From Pseudomonadota bacterium (GTDB taxonomy: Bacteria > Pseudomonadota > Gammaproteobacteria > Steroidobacterales > Steroidobacteraceae): a stretch of DNA of 64,000 bases. Under the pieces are notes generated by a model. The model was not told where the DNA came from. It was given only the letters and a program-made list of their open reading frames with translations, and made no database searches. The DNA lies in NCBI GenBank assembly GCA_023391815.1, contig JAEWAF010000045.1, forward strand, positions 1 to 64,000, given 5' to 3'. The translations under genes were made by a program, and so were the position numbers. Of this stretch, positions 16,473 to 25,166 are shown piece by piece; position 1 is the first letter of the stretch, and the number at the start of each line of letters is the position of its first letter.

Positions 16473-18422
16473 TTACGCGGCGGGGCGCAGTGTTTGTTCG
16501 TTCGAGCGAGCGGTGGAAACGGCGGTGGCGGCCGCTGGAGTGGCTGCGGCTTTTGCTCGCGCGACATCGCCGCTCAACGTAAACATCCCCACCGCATCCA
16601 GCAATGTTTCCACCTGACTTCGCAACGACTGCGCGACTGCCGCAGTCTCTTCGACGCGGGCGGCGTTCTGATGGGTGTCGCCGTCGATGCGATCGATGGC
16701 TTGATGGAGCTGAGCGATGTCATCGCTCTGGGTGCGGCTGGCCGTCGCGATCTCTTGCATGATGTGAGAAACGCTCTCCACCGAGGCGAGGATTTCTTTC
16801 ATCGTGTCGCCGGCGCCGTTGACCAGCGCGGCGCCTTTCTGCACGTCTTCGAGCGAAGCCCCGATCAATTTCTTGATCTCGTTCGCGGCCGTGGCGGAGC
16901 GTTGCGCCAGGTTGCGCACTTCGCTGGCGACGACCGCGAAGCCGCGACCCTGTTCGCCGGCACGGGCGGCTTCAACGGCGGCGTTCAGCGCAAGCAGATT
17001 GGTTTGGAACGCGATGTCATCGATCACACCGATGATGTCACCGATCTTCCGAGACGAGTTGGTGATGGCCTGCATCGTCTGCACGACCTGACCGACCGCT
17101 TGATTACCACGCGACGCCACTCCGCGCGCGTCGTTGGACAAGCGCTCGCCTTGCAAGGCGTTGTCGAGATTGCGTTGGACGTTGCCCTGAACCTGCTGCG
17201 CGCGTTCGGCCGTCATCCGTACGGCGGACGACTGCGACGCCTCGCGCTGAGCAAGCTCGTCGTTGGAGTTGGCGATCTGCTGGCCGGCGCTATCGATCTC
17301 CCCGGTCACTTCGCGAATGCGCTGAACCAGATTCTGCAGCTGCCCGCGACTGCCGTTGAACGCATTCAACAGCTGAGCAATCTCGTCCGTGCCGCGCGCG
17401 GGATAGTTCGTCGTCAGGTCGCCTTGCGCGAGCTTGCGCATGCGAGTCATGAGCGCGTCGAAGCCGCGCAGGTTCGACCAGTAGAAGGCTCCGATCAGAT
17501 ACACGGCGACCGACAGGCCGATCAAAGTAATCGCGAGCAGCAGGTTTCGCTGACGTTCGAAGCCCTCGATGCGAACCGCGAGCAAGTCATCGAGCACGGC
17601 AGCGGTTGCCGTCGAGACCGACAATGTTTCCTCGCTCAGCTGGCCGCCAACGCCCGGCCGGGCGGCAGCCAGGTCGCCTTTGCGCAGTCTTTCGGCCTGC
17701 GTCGTGAAATCGAAATACGCCTGTTCGAGCTTGCGGCCATCGAGTTTGGCAGAGAGCAACGGGTTCGCGCCGGTCGCGCGCTTGATGGCGAGGACGAGCG
17801 AGTCGCGATAAGTCGAGGCGCGCGCGGCGATGAACTGAATAGCCACATCGTCATTGGCGGACACCGTGCCGGCCGCCTTGATGTTGAGCGCCAGGGCGTC
17901 GAAACGGGCGGCGGTTTCCGCGAGCTTCGGCGCATAGTCCATGACGATGGCCATGGCGTAATACGAATCCAGATCCGGATCGAGCGTCAGCTTGGAGTTG
18001 TCGCTGATCAATCCGTACAAGGAGAGGGCCTGCGCGGCGGAGTCTTCGAGCGCGTCGCCGCTCCAGCTCGTTTGCAAGCGGCGCAGCTCCTGGTCGACGG
18101 CGAGGGCGTTGTCCTGCGACTCGTTCAGAGCCCGCGCCTGATCGAGCGCATCCGAGCCGGCGGTCGTCGCGCCGTTGCCGTCACCGGCGCGCCGGGCGGA
18201 CAACGATCCCATGAACTTGTTCATGGACTCGAGGAACGCGGTGCCGAGCTGCTCCTGCCGTGCGAATTCAATGTTGCTCTTGGAATAGCTGACCACGCCG
18301 TACACGGCCACGCACAGCGGAACCATGAAGGCAGTACTGATGATCGCGAACTTGATAGGCAGGCGCGCCACCTGCATCAGCCGGATGCCGGGCGATAAAA
18401 CTCGGTCCAATGTACTCGACAT
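16473..18422 (-). CDS. Methyl-accepting chemotaxis protein
   Basis: 649 residues from ATG 18422; AAGAAAAG lies upstream. A TM helix (about 22-45, IISTAFMVPLCVAVYGVV) is followed by a large periplasmic sensor region (about 46-310), a second TM helix (about 311-333, LLAITLIGLSVAVYLIGAF), a HAMP domain, and a long cytoplasmic helical signalling domain. The signalling tip has the highly conserved IAFQTNLLALNAAVEAARAG and GRGFAVVASEVRNLA. It senses a ligand I cannot name and controls CheA. No other chemotaxis gene is in the window, so it is an orphan receptor. The C-terminus has no NWETF-like CheR-tethering pentapeptide; it ends in an Ala/Thr-rich tail. Confidence 0.93.
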   Translation of the reverse strand: MSSTLDRVLSPGIRLMQVARLPIKFAIISTAFMVPLCVAVYGVVSYSKSNIEFARQEQLGTAFLESMNKFMGSLSARRAGDGNGATTAGSDALDQARALNESQDNALAVDQELRRLQTSWSGDALEDSAAQALSLYGLISDNSKLTLDPDLDSYYAMAIVMDYAPKLAETAARFDALALNIKAAGTVSANDDVAIQFIAARASTYRDSLVLAIKRATGANPLLSAKLDGRKLEQAYFDFTTQAERLRKGDLAAARPGVGGQLSEETLSVSTATAAVLDDLLAVRIEGFERQRNLLLAITLIGLSVAVYLIGAFYWSNLRGFDALMTRMRKLAQGDLTTNYPARGTDEIAQLLNAFNGSRGQLQNLVQRIREVTGEIDSAGQQIANSNDELAQREASQSSAVRMTAERAQQVQGNVQRNLDNALQGERLSNDARGVASRGNQAVGQVVQTMQAITNSSRKIGDIIGVIDDIAFQTNLLALNAAVEAARAGEQGRGFAVVASEVRNLAQRSATAANEIKKLIGASLEDVQKGAALVNGAGDTMKEILASVESVSHIMQEIATASRTQSDDIAQLHQAIDRIDGDTHQNAARVEETAAVAQSLRSQVETLLDAVGMFTLSGDVARAKAAATPAAATAVSTARSNEQTLRPAA

Positions 18423-18442
18423 ACGTGCTTTTCTTGGTTCGC

Positions 18443-18470
18443 GGCGAGCTTGATCCGGGCGAAGCTCGCC
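18443..18470. promoter_or_regulatory. Inverted repeat upstream of the chemoreceptor gene
   Basis: GGCGAGCTT (18443-18451) and AAGCTCGCC (18462-18470) are a perfect 9-bp dyad with a 10-base spacer, 21 bases upstream of the chemoreceptor ATG. It could be an operator or a hairpin in the mRNA leader. No regulator can be assigned. Confidence 0.4.
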
Positions 18471-18649
18471 CATCCCCGGAATCGGCGGGCGGGGGGCGAT
18501 CTTGAGAGAGGCCGCGCCGGAGTCGGCATAGGGGCGGCGGCTTTTGTGATCCGGATCACTCAGCCCCGGGCCGCAAGTCCGACGGAACCCGACAACCCGT
18601 CCAGTGCGTTTGAACCCATCGACCTCCTGCAGCGTACAAGCGTCAGAAC

Positions 18650-21600
18650 ATGAGCGACGACCCGCTTTGGTACAAGGACGCGATCATTTATCAGATGCAC
18701 GTCAAGGCATTCCAGGACGCCAACGGCGACGGCATCGGCGATTTCGCCGGCCTGGCGCAAAAGCTCGACTACATCCAGGAGCTGGGCGTCAACACCATCT
18801 GGCTGTTGCCGTTCTATCCGTCGCCGATGCGCGACGACGGTTACGACATCGCCGATTACACCAACGTCCATCCCGACTACGGCACGCTCGAGGACTTCCG
18901 CCAGTTCATCCAGGAAGCGCACCGTCGCGGGCTGAAGGTGATCACCGAGCTGGTCATCAATCACACGTCCGATCAGCACCCGTGGTTTCAGGCGGCCCGG
19001 CTCGCGCCGCCGGGCTCGCGCGAGCGCGAGTTCTACGTATGGAGCGATGACGACAAGAAGCTCGCCGGCACGCGCATCATCTTCACTGACACCGAATCGT
19101 CGAACTGGGCCTGGGATCCGGTCGCGCGCCAGTACTACTGGCATCGTTTCTTCTCGCATCAGCCCGACCTGAATCACAACAATCCGGAAGTGGTCGAGGC
19201 GGTGATCCGCGTGATGCGCTTCTGGATGGACATGGGCGTGGACGGGATGCGGCTCGACGCGATTCCATATCTATGCGTCCGTGAAGGCACCAACAACGAG
19301 AACCTGCCCGAGACGCACGCCGTGCTGAAACGCATGCGGGCCGCGATGGACGAGAGCTACACCGGCCGGATGTTTCTGGCCGAGGCCAATCAATGGCCCG
19401 AGGACGTGCGCGAATATTTCGGCGACGGGGACGAATGCCACATGGCATACAACTTCCCGCTCATGCCGCGCATCTTCATGGCCGTCGCGCTCGAGGACCG
19501 TTACCCGATCGCCGAGATCATCCGTCAGACACCGGACATCCCGGATAACTGCCAGTGGGCCATCTTCCTGCGCAATCACGATGAGCTGACCTTGGAGATG
19601 GTCACCGATCGCGAACGCGATTACATGTACAAGATGTACGCCGCCGAGCCGCGCATGCGCGTGAACGTCGGCATTCGCCGGCGTCTCGCGCCCTTGCTGG
19701 GGAACGATGTCGATCGCATCAAGCTGATGAACAGCCTGCTGTTGTCCATGCCGGGCTCGCCGATCATTTATTACGGCGACGAAATCGGCATGGGCGACAA
19801 TATCTATATCGGCGACCGCAATGGCGTGCGCACCCCCATGCAATGGAGCATCGACCGCAACGCCGGCTTTTCGCGCGCCGATCCGCAGCGCCTCTATCTG
19901 CCGGTGATCATGGATCCGATCTACGGCTATCAGGCCGTCAACGTGGAAGCGCAGAGTCGCGATCCGTCGTCGCTGCTGAACTGGACGAGGCGCATGCTGG
20001 CCGTCCGCCGGCAGTTCCAATGTTTCGGTCGCGGCTCGCTGGAGTTCGTCCGGCCGCAGAACCGTAAGATCATCGCGTACGTGCGCAGCTGCGGTCAGGA
20101 AATGATCCTGTGCGTCGCGAACCTGTCGCAGACGGCGCAGGCGGTGGAGCTCGACCTGTCGAAATACAAAGGCCGCGTGCCGGTGGAGATGCTGGGTCGA
20201 AACGCGTTCCCGCCCATCGGCGACCTGCCGTACTTCCTCACGCTGCCCGCGCACGGCTTCTTCTGGTTGCAGTTGAGCGAATCGGCGGCGCCGCCGACAT
20301 GGCACGTCGAAAGGCTGCCCGCCACGGAGTTGCCGGTGCTGGTGTTGACGGAAGGGCTCGCGACGTTCCTTGCCGAGGTCACCAAGTCCGCCAACGGTGG
20401 AATCATGCGTCGGACCTTGCAGCAGCTGGAGAACGAAGTGCTGCCGGAATTCATCGGCGCGCGCGGCTGGTTCTCGCACAGTCGCAGCGAGATCGCTTCG
20501 GTCCGTCTCGGGCCGCGGACGTTGTGGCGTTATGAACAGCGCTCGTATCTGCTCAGCTTCGTCGATGTCGACGGCAAGGCCGGGCGTCGTCGCTACTTCA
20601 TGCCGCTCACCATCGGCTGGGAGGATGGCGCCGACAGTATCCTCAGGACCGCCGAGTGGACGCTCGCCAAAGTTCGCGAACACGCGCGCGCCGGTGTGAT
20701 GATCGACGCGTTCGCCGAGCCGGTGTTCTGTCTCGGGCTGATTCAATGCATGGCGAACCAGCAGACCACGCCGTTTGCCGGCGCGGACCTGCGGTTCGAA
20801 GCGCGCGTACCGTTGCCCGCGTTGCCCGAGCCCGATCTGCAGAGCGTGCGGCACGTCGGGACCGAGCCCACCAACACCAACATCGTGATCGACGAGGCAT
20901 TGTTCCTGAAGGCCTATCGTCGTGCCGAGCCGGGGCCGCATCCCGATCTGGAAATGTCACGTCTGCTCACCGAGGCCGGCTTCAAAGCCATCGCGCCGAT
21001 GCTCGGGCATGTCGTCTGGGACGCGGAGGTCCCGACGCTGCTGGTCTCGCTGTTCGCCTATGTGCGCAATCAAGGCGACGTGTGGAATTACGCTCTGAAC
21101 CATCTCGAGCGTCATGCAAGCTTGCTGTCGTCGCAAGACGCGAGCGTGCCGGAAGCGCCGCATGCGTTGTTCACGACGCAGATGCAGACGCTGGGCCGGC
21201 GCATCGGCGACATGCATTCGATCCTGTCGCGCGCCACCGATGTGGCGTTTGCGCCGGAACCGATCCGCTCACAGGATCTGTCGCGCTGGTACAGCGCCGT
21301 GCAGTTCGACACCGAGGCGGTGCTCAATGCGCTGAATCAACGTCTGCCGACCTTGACCGAAGACGTGCGTGCCCGGGCCGAACAGTTGATCCATGCTCGC
21401 GAGCGTTTGTTCACTTACATTCGAGAGCTGACCGCCGCGCCCATCGACGGTTTGCGCACTCGCATCCATGGCAATTTGCATCTCGCGAAAGTGATGTTGG
21501 CCGCGGATGATTTCCTGCTGACAGGCTTCGAGGGCGACACGAGGTTGCCGCTGGAAGAGCGGCGTCAGAAAGATTCACCGCTGCACGATGTGGCGAGCGT

Positions 21601-21919
21601 GCTGCTATCGTTCCGATACGCGCATACGGTGGCTCTGGAACACGCGATCACGCGTCGGCCGGAGTTGCGCGAGCGGGTCGAGCCGGAGTTCGCGCAATGG
21701 CAGTTCCTGACGACTCGCGCCTTCCTGCAAGGCTATCGCCGCGGCGTCATCGAATCCGGCATTTTGCCGAGCACCGAGGCGGCCACGCAGCGACTGCTGA
21801 AGCTGTTCATGGTGATCCGCTCGGTGCAGGCGTTAGGTCACGAGTTGGAACGCCGGCCCGAAATGCTGCTCGCGGCCATCGACGCGCTGTATGAACAGCT
21901 CACGGTTTCGTTCGAATAG
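18650..21919 (+). CDS. treS: Trehalose synthase fused to a maltokinase-like domain
   Basis: 1089 residues, the usual size for TreS-maltokinase fusions. Residues 1-550 are a GH13 trehalose synthase interconverting maltose and trehalose, with the opening MSDDPLWYKDAIIYQMHVKA. The catalytic set is intact: Asp203 in GMRLDAIP, Glu245 in FLAEANQWP and Asp311 in RNHDELTLE. Residues about 570-1089 match maltokinase (Pep2/Mak), which normally phosphorylates maltose to maltose-1-phosphate for GlgE. Here the catalytic HGD is HGN (Asn942) and the metal-binding DFEG is GFEG (Gly959), so the kinase half is probably inactive. No glgE, glgB or otsAB is nearby. It likely works in trehalose metabolism and osmotic stress. 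ATG 18650 has a weak ribosome-binding site. Confidence 0.93.
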   Translation: MSDDPLWYKDAIIYQMHVKAFQDANGDGIGDFAGLAQKLDYIQELGVNTIWLLPFYPSPMRDDGYDIADYTNVHPDYGTLEDFRQFIQEAHRRGLKVITELVINHTSDQHPWFQAARLAPPGSREREFYVWSDDDKKLAGTRIIFTDTESSNWAWDPVARQYYWHRFFSHQPDLNHNNPEVVEAVIRVMRFWMDMGVDGMRLDAIPYLCVREGTNNENLPETHAVLKRMRAAMDESYTGRMFLAEANQWPEDVREYFGDGDECHMAYNFPLMPRIFMAVALEDRYPIAEIIRQTPDIPDNCQWAIFLRNHDELTLEMVTDRERDYMYKMYAAEPRMRVNVGIRRRLAPLLGNDVDRIKLMNSLLLSMPGSPIIYYGDEIGMGDNIYIGDRNGVRTPMQWSIDRNAGFSRADPQRLYLPVIMDPIYGYQAVNVEAQSRDPSSLLNWTRRMLAVRRQFQCFGRGSLEFVRPQNRKIIAYVRSCGQEMILCVANLSQTAQAVELDLSKYKGRVPVEMLGRNAFPPIGDLPYFLTLPAHGFFWLQLSESAAPPTWHVERLPATELPVLVLTEGLATFLAEVTKSANGGIMRRTLQQLENEVLPEFIGARGWFSHSRSEIASVRLGPRTLWRYEQRSYLLSFVDVDGKAGRRRYFMPLTIGWEDGADSILRTAEWTLAKVREHARAGVMIDAFAEPVFCLGLIQCMANQQTTPFAGADLRFEARVPLPALPEPDLQSVRHVGTEPTNTNIVIDEALFLKAYRRAEPGPHPDLEMSRLLTEAGFKAIAPMLGHVVWDAEVPTLLVSLFAYVRNQGDVWNYALNHLERHASLLSSQDASVPEAPHALFTTQMQTLGRRIGDMHSILSRATDVAFAPEPIRSQDLSRWYSAVQFDTEAVLNALNQRLPTLTEDVRARAEQLIHARERLFTYIRELTAAPIDGLRTRIHGNLHLAKVMLAADDFLLTGFEGDTRLPLEERRQKDSPLHDVASVLLSFRYAHTVALEHAITRRPELRERVEPEFAQWQFLTTRAFLQGYRRGVIESGILPSTEAATQRLLKLFMVIRSVQALGHELERRPEMLLAAIDALYEQLTVSFE

Positions 21920-21925
21920 CCGGCG

Positions 21926-22486
21926 TCACCGATCGAAGCTTTCGGTGGTGTAGAGCCACACTTGCATGTCGGAGGGCCAGAAGCTCGCGGGCCATCCGGC
22001 TTTCAGCTTGAGATGACGAATGAAGTCCCGCGGGCCGGGCAGTTGCTCCCAGACCGCCGGAAGAAACGTGCTCCGTCTGCCGCCGCTCTGAAGAATCACC
22101 CCGTCGATTCCGGGGCGTAGCACGTCCAACAGCTCTTGCTCGCTGCGCACTTCACAGGGCACCGGCTCGCTCAACACGGAGATCTCGATCCCCGTGTCGT
22201 CCCACTCCGAGGGCGTGAGCGGAGGAAATCTCGGATCGGCGAACGCGGACGCGTAAGCGTTGTTCCAAACATCCACATGCAACGGACGCGTTGCTTCGAT
22301 GGTGCCGCAACAGCCGCGCAGATCCTCGCCGACGCGCAAAGTGACAAACGACGAGCCGAGTCGAGTCAGATCCGCATGCAGCGGCAACCCATCGTAAGGG
22401 GCGCGCTGACCGGTAGGCAAAGAGGCTTCGATGGACGTACGCGCCAGTGACAGCAACTCAGCCCGTTGCGCGGGGCTGAGAGTCAT
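21926..22486 (-). CDS. AmmeMemoRadiSam system protein A (AMMECR1 domain)
   Basis: 186 residues, the usual size of bacterial AMMECR1 proteins. The family core is present: LRVGEDLRGCCGTIEATRPL with the RGCxGT motif, AYASAFADPRFPPLT, EISVLSEP, and GVILQSGGRRSTFLPAVWEQL. The start ATG overlaps the stop of the Memo-family gene (ATGA), so the two are translated together. This protein, the Memo protein and a radical SAM enzyme form a co-occurring trio in bacteria and archaea whose reaction is not established. The C-terminal residues end in the AMMECR1-typical F-W-P-S segment (WPASFWPSDMQVWLY). Confidence 0.9.
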   Translation of the reverse strand: MTLSPAQRAELLSLARTSIEASLPTGQRAPYDGLPLHADLTRLGSSFVTLRVGEDLRGCCGTIEATRPLHVDVWNNAYASAFADPRFPPLTPSEWDDTGIEISVLSEPVPCEVRSEQELLDVLRPGIDGVILQSGGRRSTFLPAVWEQLPGPRDFIRHLKLKAGWPASFWPSDMQVWLYTTESFDR

Positions 22487-23313
22487 GCGACCGACTCGTG
22501 GAGCGCGAACGCACCGTAGCCCACCACTCGATTGCGATCACCCGCAGTGTCGCCGGAGTTGCAGCGGGCGATCTCCTCGATGCGCGCGTCCCGCTGCCGA
22601 GCCAGAAACGTGAGGCCATTGATTCCTATGCATCCGCATGCTTGCTCGCCCGTGAGCGTCGCATCGTTACGCAGGATCGCAGTGCTCGTCTCGGCGTCGA
22701 CCGCTCGTGCCTGTTCGTAGGGTAAATAGTGGCTCAGATCGGAGCTGACCAGCACCAACGTTTCCTCGTCGCCCCAAACATCCGCGAGCGCGGCGGCCAC
22801 GGCCGGCGGGGAAGCCGACCCCAACGCGACCGGCAACAGCGTGAAATCGTCGAACATCATCTGCAGGAACGGCAGTTGCACCTCCAGACTGTGCTCGCTC
22901 GCATGAGGCGAGTCGGATTCGATGACGTGCTCATGCGCGAGAACGCGCGCCTTGAGTTCGCGATCCACCGGCACCATACCTAGCGGAGTTTGGAACGCCT
23001 CGGCCGTGGGCACGGCCATACCGCGCAGATAGACGCGATGGCTGGGGCCGACGAGCACGATGCGACGAATTTGCCTACGCTGATGTGAGACTCGCGAGTA
23101 CGCAGCGGCGGCGATGACGCCTGAATAGACATAGCCCGCGTGCGGCACGATCAACGCCTTGGGCAGTGGGCCGGCAGCGGAAGGCGCCTGTGCTAAATAT
23201 TCCGATACCACATCGCGAAGTTCCGTCGGATCGCCCGGATAGAACAGGCCGGCGACGGCGGGGGGTCGAACCTTCGTGCTCACCGCGTTTCCCACTGCGT
23301 GCAAAGGGCGCAT
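22483..23313 (-). CDS. AmmeMemoRadiSam system protein B (Memo family)
   Basis: 276 residues if started at ATG 23313; GTG 23283 is an alternative that would give the typical short start MSTKVRPPAVAGLFYPGDP and has GGGAAA upstream, so the first ten residues are uncertain. The Memo family is related to class III extradiol dioxygenases and keeps metal-ligand histidines: VPHAGYVYSG, VGPSHRVYL and SSDLSHYLPYE, with the later CGINGL-like GCIGINGLTFLA. It is transcribed toward the AMMECR1 gene and divergently from the radical SAM gene, whose start is 42 bases away; the shared region must hold both promoters. Substrate unknown. Confidence 0.9.
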   Translation of the reverse strand: MRPLHAVGNAVSTKVRPPAVAGLFYPGDPTELRDVVSEYLAQAPSAAGPLPKALIVPHAGYVYSGVIAAAAYSRVSHQRRQIRRIVLVGPSHRVYLRGMAVPTAEAFQTPLGMVPVDRELKARVLAHEHVIESDSPHASEHSLEVQLPFLQMMFDDFTLLPVALGSASPPAVAAALADVWGDEETLVLVSSDLSHYLPYEQARAVDAETSTAILRNDATLTGEQACGCIGINGLTFLARQRDARIEEIARCNSGDTAGDRNRVVGYGAFALHESVA

Positions 23314-23355
23314 GATGATTGAACGACTCAGATATATACGCCGGTCCCGACAGCG

Positions 23356-24435
23356 ATGAAAGCGCATCCCACTAGCCATTGGCACGTATTGGAGGACGGT
23401 CGCGTTCAGTGCGACGTGTGTCCGCGCGAATGCCGCATGCATGAAGGTCAGCGCGGCCTGTGCTTCGTTCGCGGCGTCGAAGCCGGCGAAGTGAAGCTCT
23501 ACACGTACGGTCGCTCGAGCGGCTTCTGTGTCGACCCGATCGAGAAAAAACCGCTGAATCATTTCCTGCCCGGCACCTCGGTGCTTTCGTTCGGCACCGC
23601 CGGCTGCAATCTGGCATGCAAGTTCTGTCAGAACTGGGACATGAGCAAGTCGCGCGAGATGGATACGCTCGCCGATCAAGCCACGCCGGAGATGCTTGCT
23701 GCATCGGCCCGACGATTGGGATGCTCCAGCGTGGCGTACACGTACAACGATCCGGTCGTATTCATGGAGTACGCGATGGACGTGGCCGACGCCTGTCGCG
23801 AAGTCGGCATCAAGAGTGTCGCGGTCACCGCAGGCTACATGAGCCCGACGCCGCGCGCCGAGTTCTACAAGCACATCGATGCCGCGAACGTCGATCTCAA
23901 GGGCTTCACCGAGCGCTTCTATAAAAAGATCTGCGGCGCCGAGCTGGCCCCCGTGCTGGAAACGCTCGAGTATCTGAAACGCGAAACCTCGGTGTGGTTC
24001 GAGATCACGACCTTGCTGATTCCCGACGAGAACGATTCGGACGCCGAGCTGGATCAGATGACGCGTTGGATCATGGACCGGCTCGGCCCGGATGTGCCGT
24101 TGCATTTCACCGCGTTCCATCCGGATTGGAAGATGATGGACAAAGCTCGCACACCGGCGGCGACGCTGACTCGTGCAAGAAACATTGCGCGCCAGAATGG
24201 ATTGCATTTTGTCTACACCGGCAATGTGCACGATCCATCCGGTGCGAGCACCTACTGCGTCGGTTGCGGCGAGCGTCTGATCGAGCGCGACTGGTACGAG
24301 CTCGGCGAATGGCAGCTCGATGCCGGTGGCAAATGTCTGCACTGTGGCACGCAGCTGCCCGGCGTGTTCAATGGCGCTGCGGGAAAATGGGGCGCGAAGC
24401 GCATGCCGGTGCGACTGGCCGCGATGGCGCGCTGA
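23356..24435 (+). CDS. AmmeMemoRadiSam system radical SAM enzyme
   Basis: 359 residues with the radical SAM cluster motif CNLACKFCQNW (C-x3-C-x2-C) in the middle of the first half, a leading Cys-rich element (VQCDVCPRECRMHEGQRGLCFV) and a C-terminal pair of CxxC motifs (YCVGCGERL, CLHCGTQL), the layout of the AmmeMemoRadiSam family, formerly annotated as pyruvate-formate-lyase-activating-like. It should bind one radical SAM [4Fe-4S] cluster and possibly further metal through the terminal CxxC pairs. ATG 23356 starts directly in the divergent promoter region. A strong hairpin follows at 24444-24472. The reaction is unknown. Confidence 0.92.
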   Translation: MKAHPTSHWHVLEDGRVQCDVCPRECRMHEGQRGLCFVRGVEAGEVKLYTYGRSSGFCVDPIEKKPLNHFLPGTSVLSFGTAGCNLACKFCQNWDMSKSREMDTLADQATPEMLAASARRLGCSSVAYTYNDPVVFMEYAMDVADACREVGIKSVAVTAGYMSPTPRAEFYKHIDAANVDLKGFTERFYKKICGAELAPVLETLEYLKRETSVWFEITTLLIPDENDSDAELDQMTRWIMDRLGPDVPLHFTAFHPDWKMMDKARTPAATLTRARNIARQNGLHFVYTGNVHDPSGASTYCVGCGERLIERDWYELGEWQLDAGGKCLHCGTQLPGVFNGAAGKWGAKRMPVRLAAMAR

Positions 24436-24440
24436 TGTTC

Positions 24441-24472
24441 AAAAACCCGCCGGTGACGATCACCGGCGGGTT
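24441..24472 (-). terminator. Intrinsic terminator of the minus-strand outer-membrane gene
   Basis: AACCCGCCGGTGA (24444-24456) pairs perfectly with TCACCGGCGGGTT (24460-24472) around a three-base loop. On the minus strand the stem is followed by a T-run (plus-strand A 24441-24445), which fits rho-independent termination of the gene ending at 24511. On the plus strand the T-run is only two bases, so termination of the radical SAM gene is weaker. Confidence 0.85.
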
Positions 24473-24510
24473 GCATGGTTCCGGGGCTCCAGGTCGCTTT
24501 AGACCTTCCT

Positions 24511-25095
24511 TCAGAATCGCCACTGTCCGGTCAGCCAGAACGCATTCGAATCGTCCACGTCTTCCAGATCGATCTTTTCGTACTCGAGCTTGGCGTGCAG
24601 GCGATCGAAGAACGTCATGCCGACGCCGACGCCGTACATCAAGTCTTCGCCGCTGTCGCTGCGATCGACATCCAGATCGTCGATGTCGCCGGTGAGCTTC
24701 AGATCGTAGATGTAATAACCGAGCTTGGCGGACAGCTCCACCGGTCCGAGCGGCAGGGTGCCGATGATCGACGGCGCGAAGCCGGACAGCTCGGCGCCGA
24801 ACTTGCCGTGATCGCCGGTGCGGGTTGTGAAGTCGTCCTCGGGTCGGCCGAAATCGATATACGCTGCCTGCAAGGAAATATAAGGATTCAGACGCCAGCC
24901 GATGAACGCCTGCCAGGCGGTGTCGTCGTCATCCAGGCTCTTGACGGCTTCATCCACGCCATCGACCCCATCGATCTCGATATTGAACTTGCCGACGCCG
25001 CCACCGATGTAGAAACCTTCGTCGTTCTCAGGTGCCGCGTAAGCCGCCCCCGTGCTCAAAGCCAATAACGTCGTCGCGATGATTGCGCGGTTCAT
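24511..25095 (-). CDS. Outer-membrane beta-barrel protein (OmpA/opacity-like 8-strand type)
   Basis: 194 residues from ATG 25095, eight bases after GGAG. A signal peptide (MNRAIIATTLLALSTGAAYA) is cleaved before APENDEG. The mature chain alternates hydrophobic and polar residues in about eight strands (GFYIGGGVGKFNI, WQAFIGWRLNPYISLQAAYIDFG, VELSAKLGYYIYDLKL, YGVGVGMTFFDRLHAKLEYEKI) and ends in WLTGQWRF with the terminal Phe recognised by BamA. The Asp-rich loop (SLDDDDTAW) and GDIDDLDVD may bind cations. Role unknown; such small barrels are usually porin-like or adhesive. It has its own terminator at 24441-24472. Confidence 0.88.
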   Translation of the reverse strand: MNRAIIATTLLALSTGAAYAAPENDEGFYIGGGVGKFNIEIDGVDGVDEAVKSLDDDDTAWQAFIGWRLNPYISLQAAYIDFGRPEDDFTTRTGDHGKFGAELSGFAPSIIGTLPLGPVELSAKLGYYIYDLKLTGDIDDLDVDRSDSGEDLMYGVGVGMTFFDRLHAKLEYEKIDLEDVDDSNAFWLTGQWRF

Positions 25096-25166
25096 GCACA
25101 CACTCCGTTTAGCAACTGTGTGTGCAAAACGCTTGTTTGCTGCGGCAGTTCCCTGATGCGTGGACG

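Noticed and set aside
19271..20941. Long minus-strand open frame (556 codons) opposite treS
   Set aside because: It is a mirror of the third-position GC bias of treS; it has no ribosome-binding site and no protein pattern, whereas the plus strand encodes an intact enzyme.
23314..24342. N-terminal extension of the Memo-family gene
   Set aside because: The frame stays open upstream of 23313 but lies opposite the radical SAM gene, and the Memo core starts at the usual place at 23313 or 23283.
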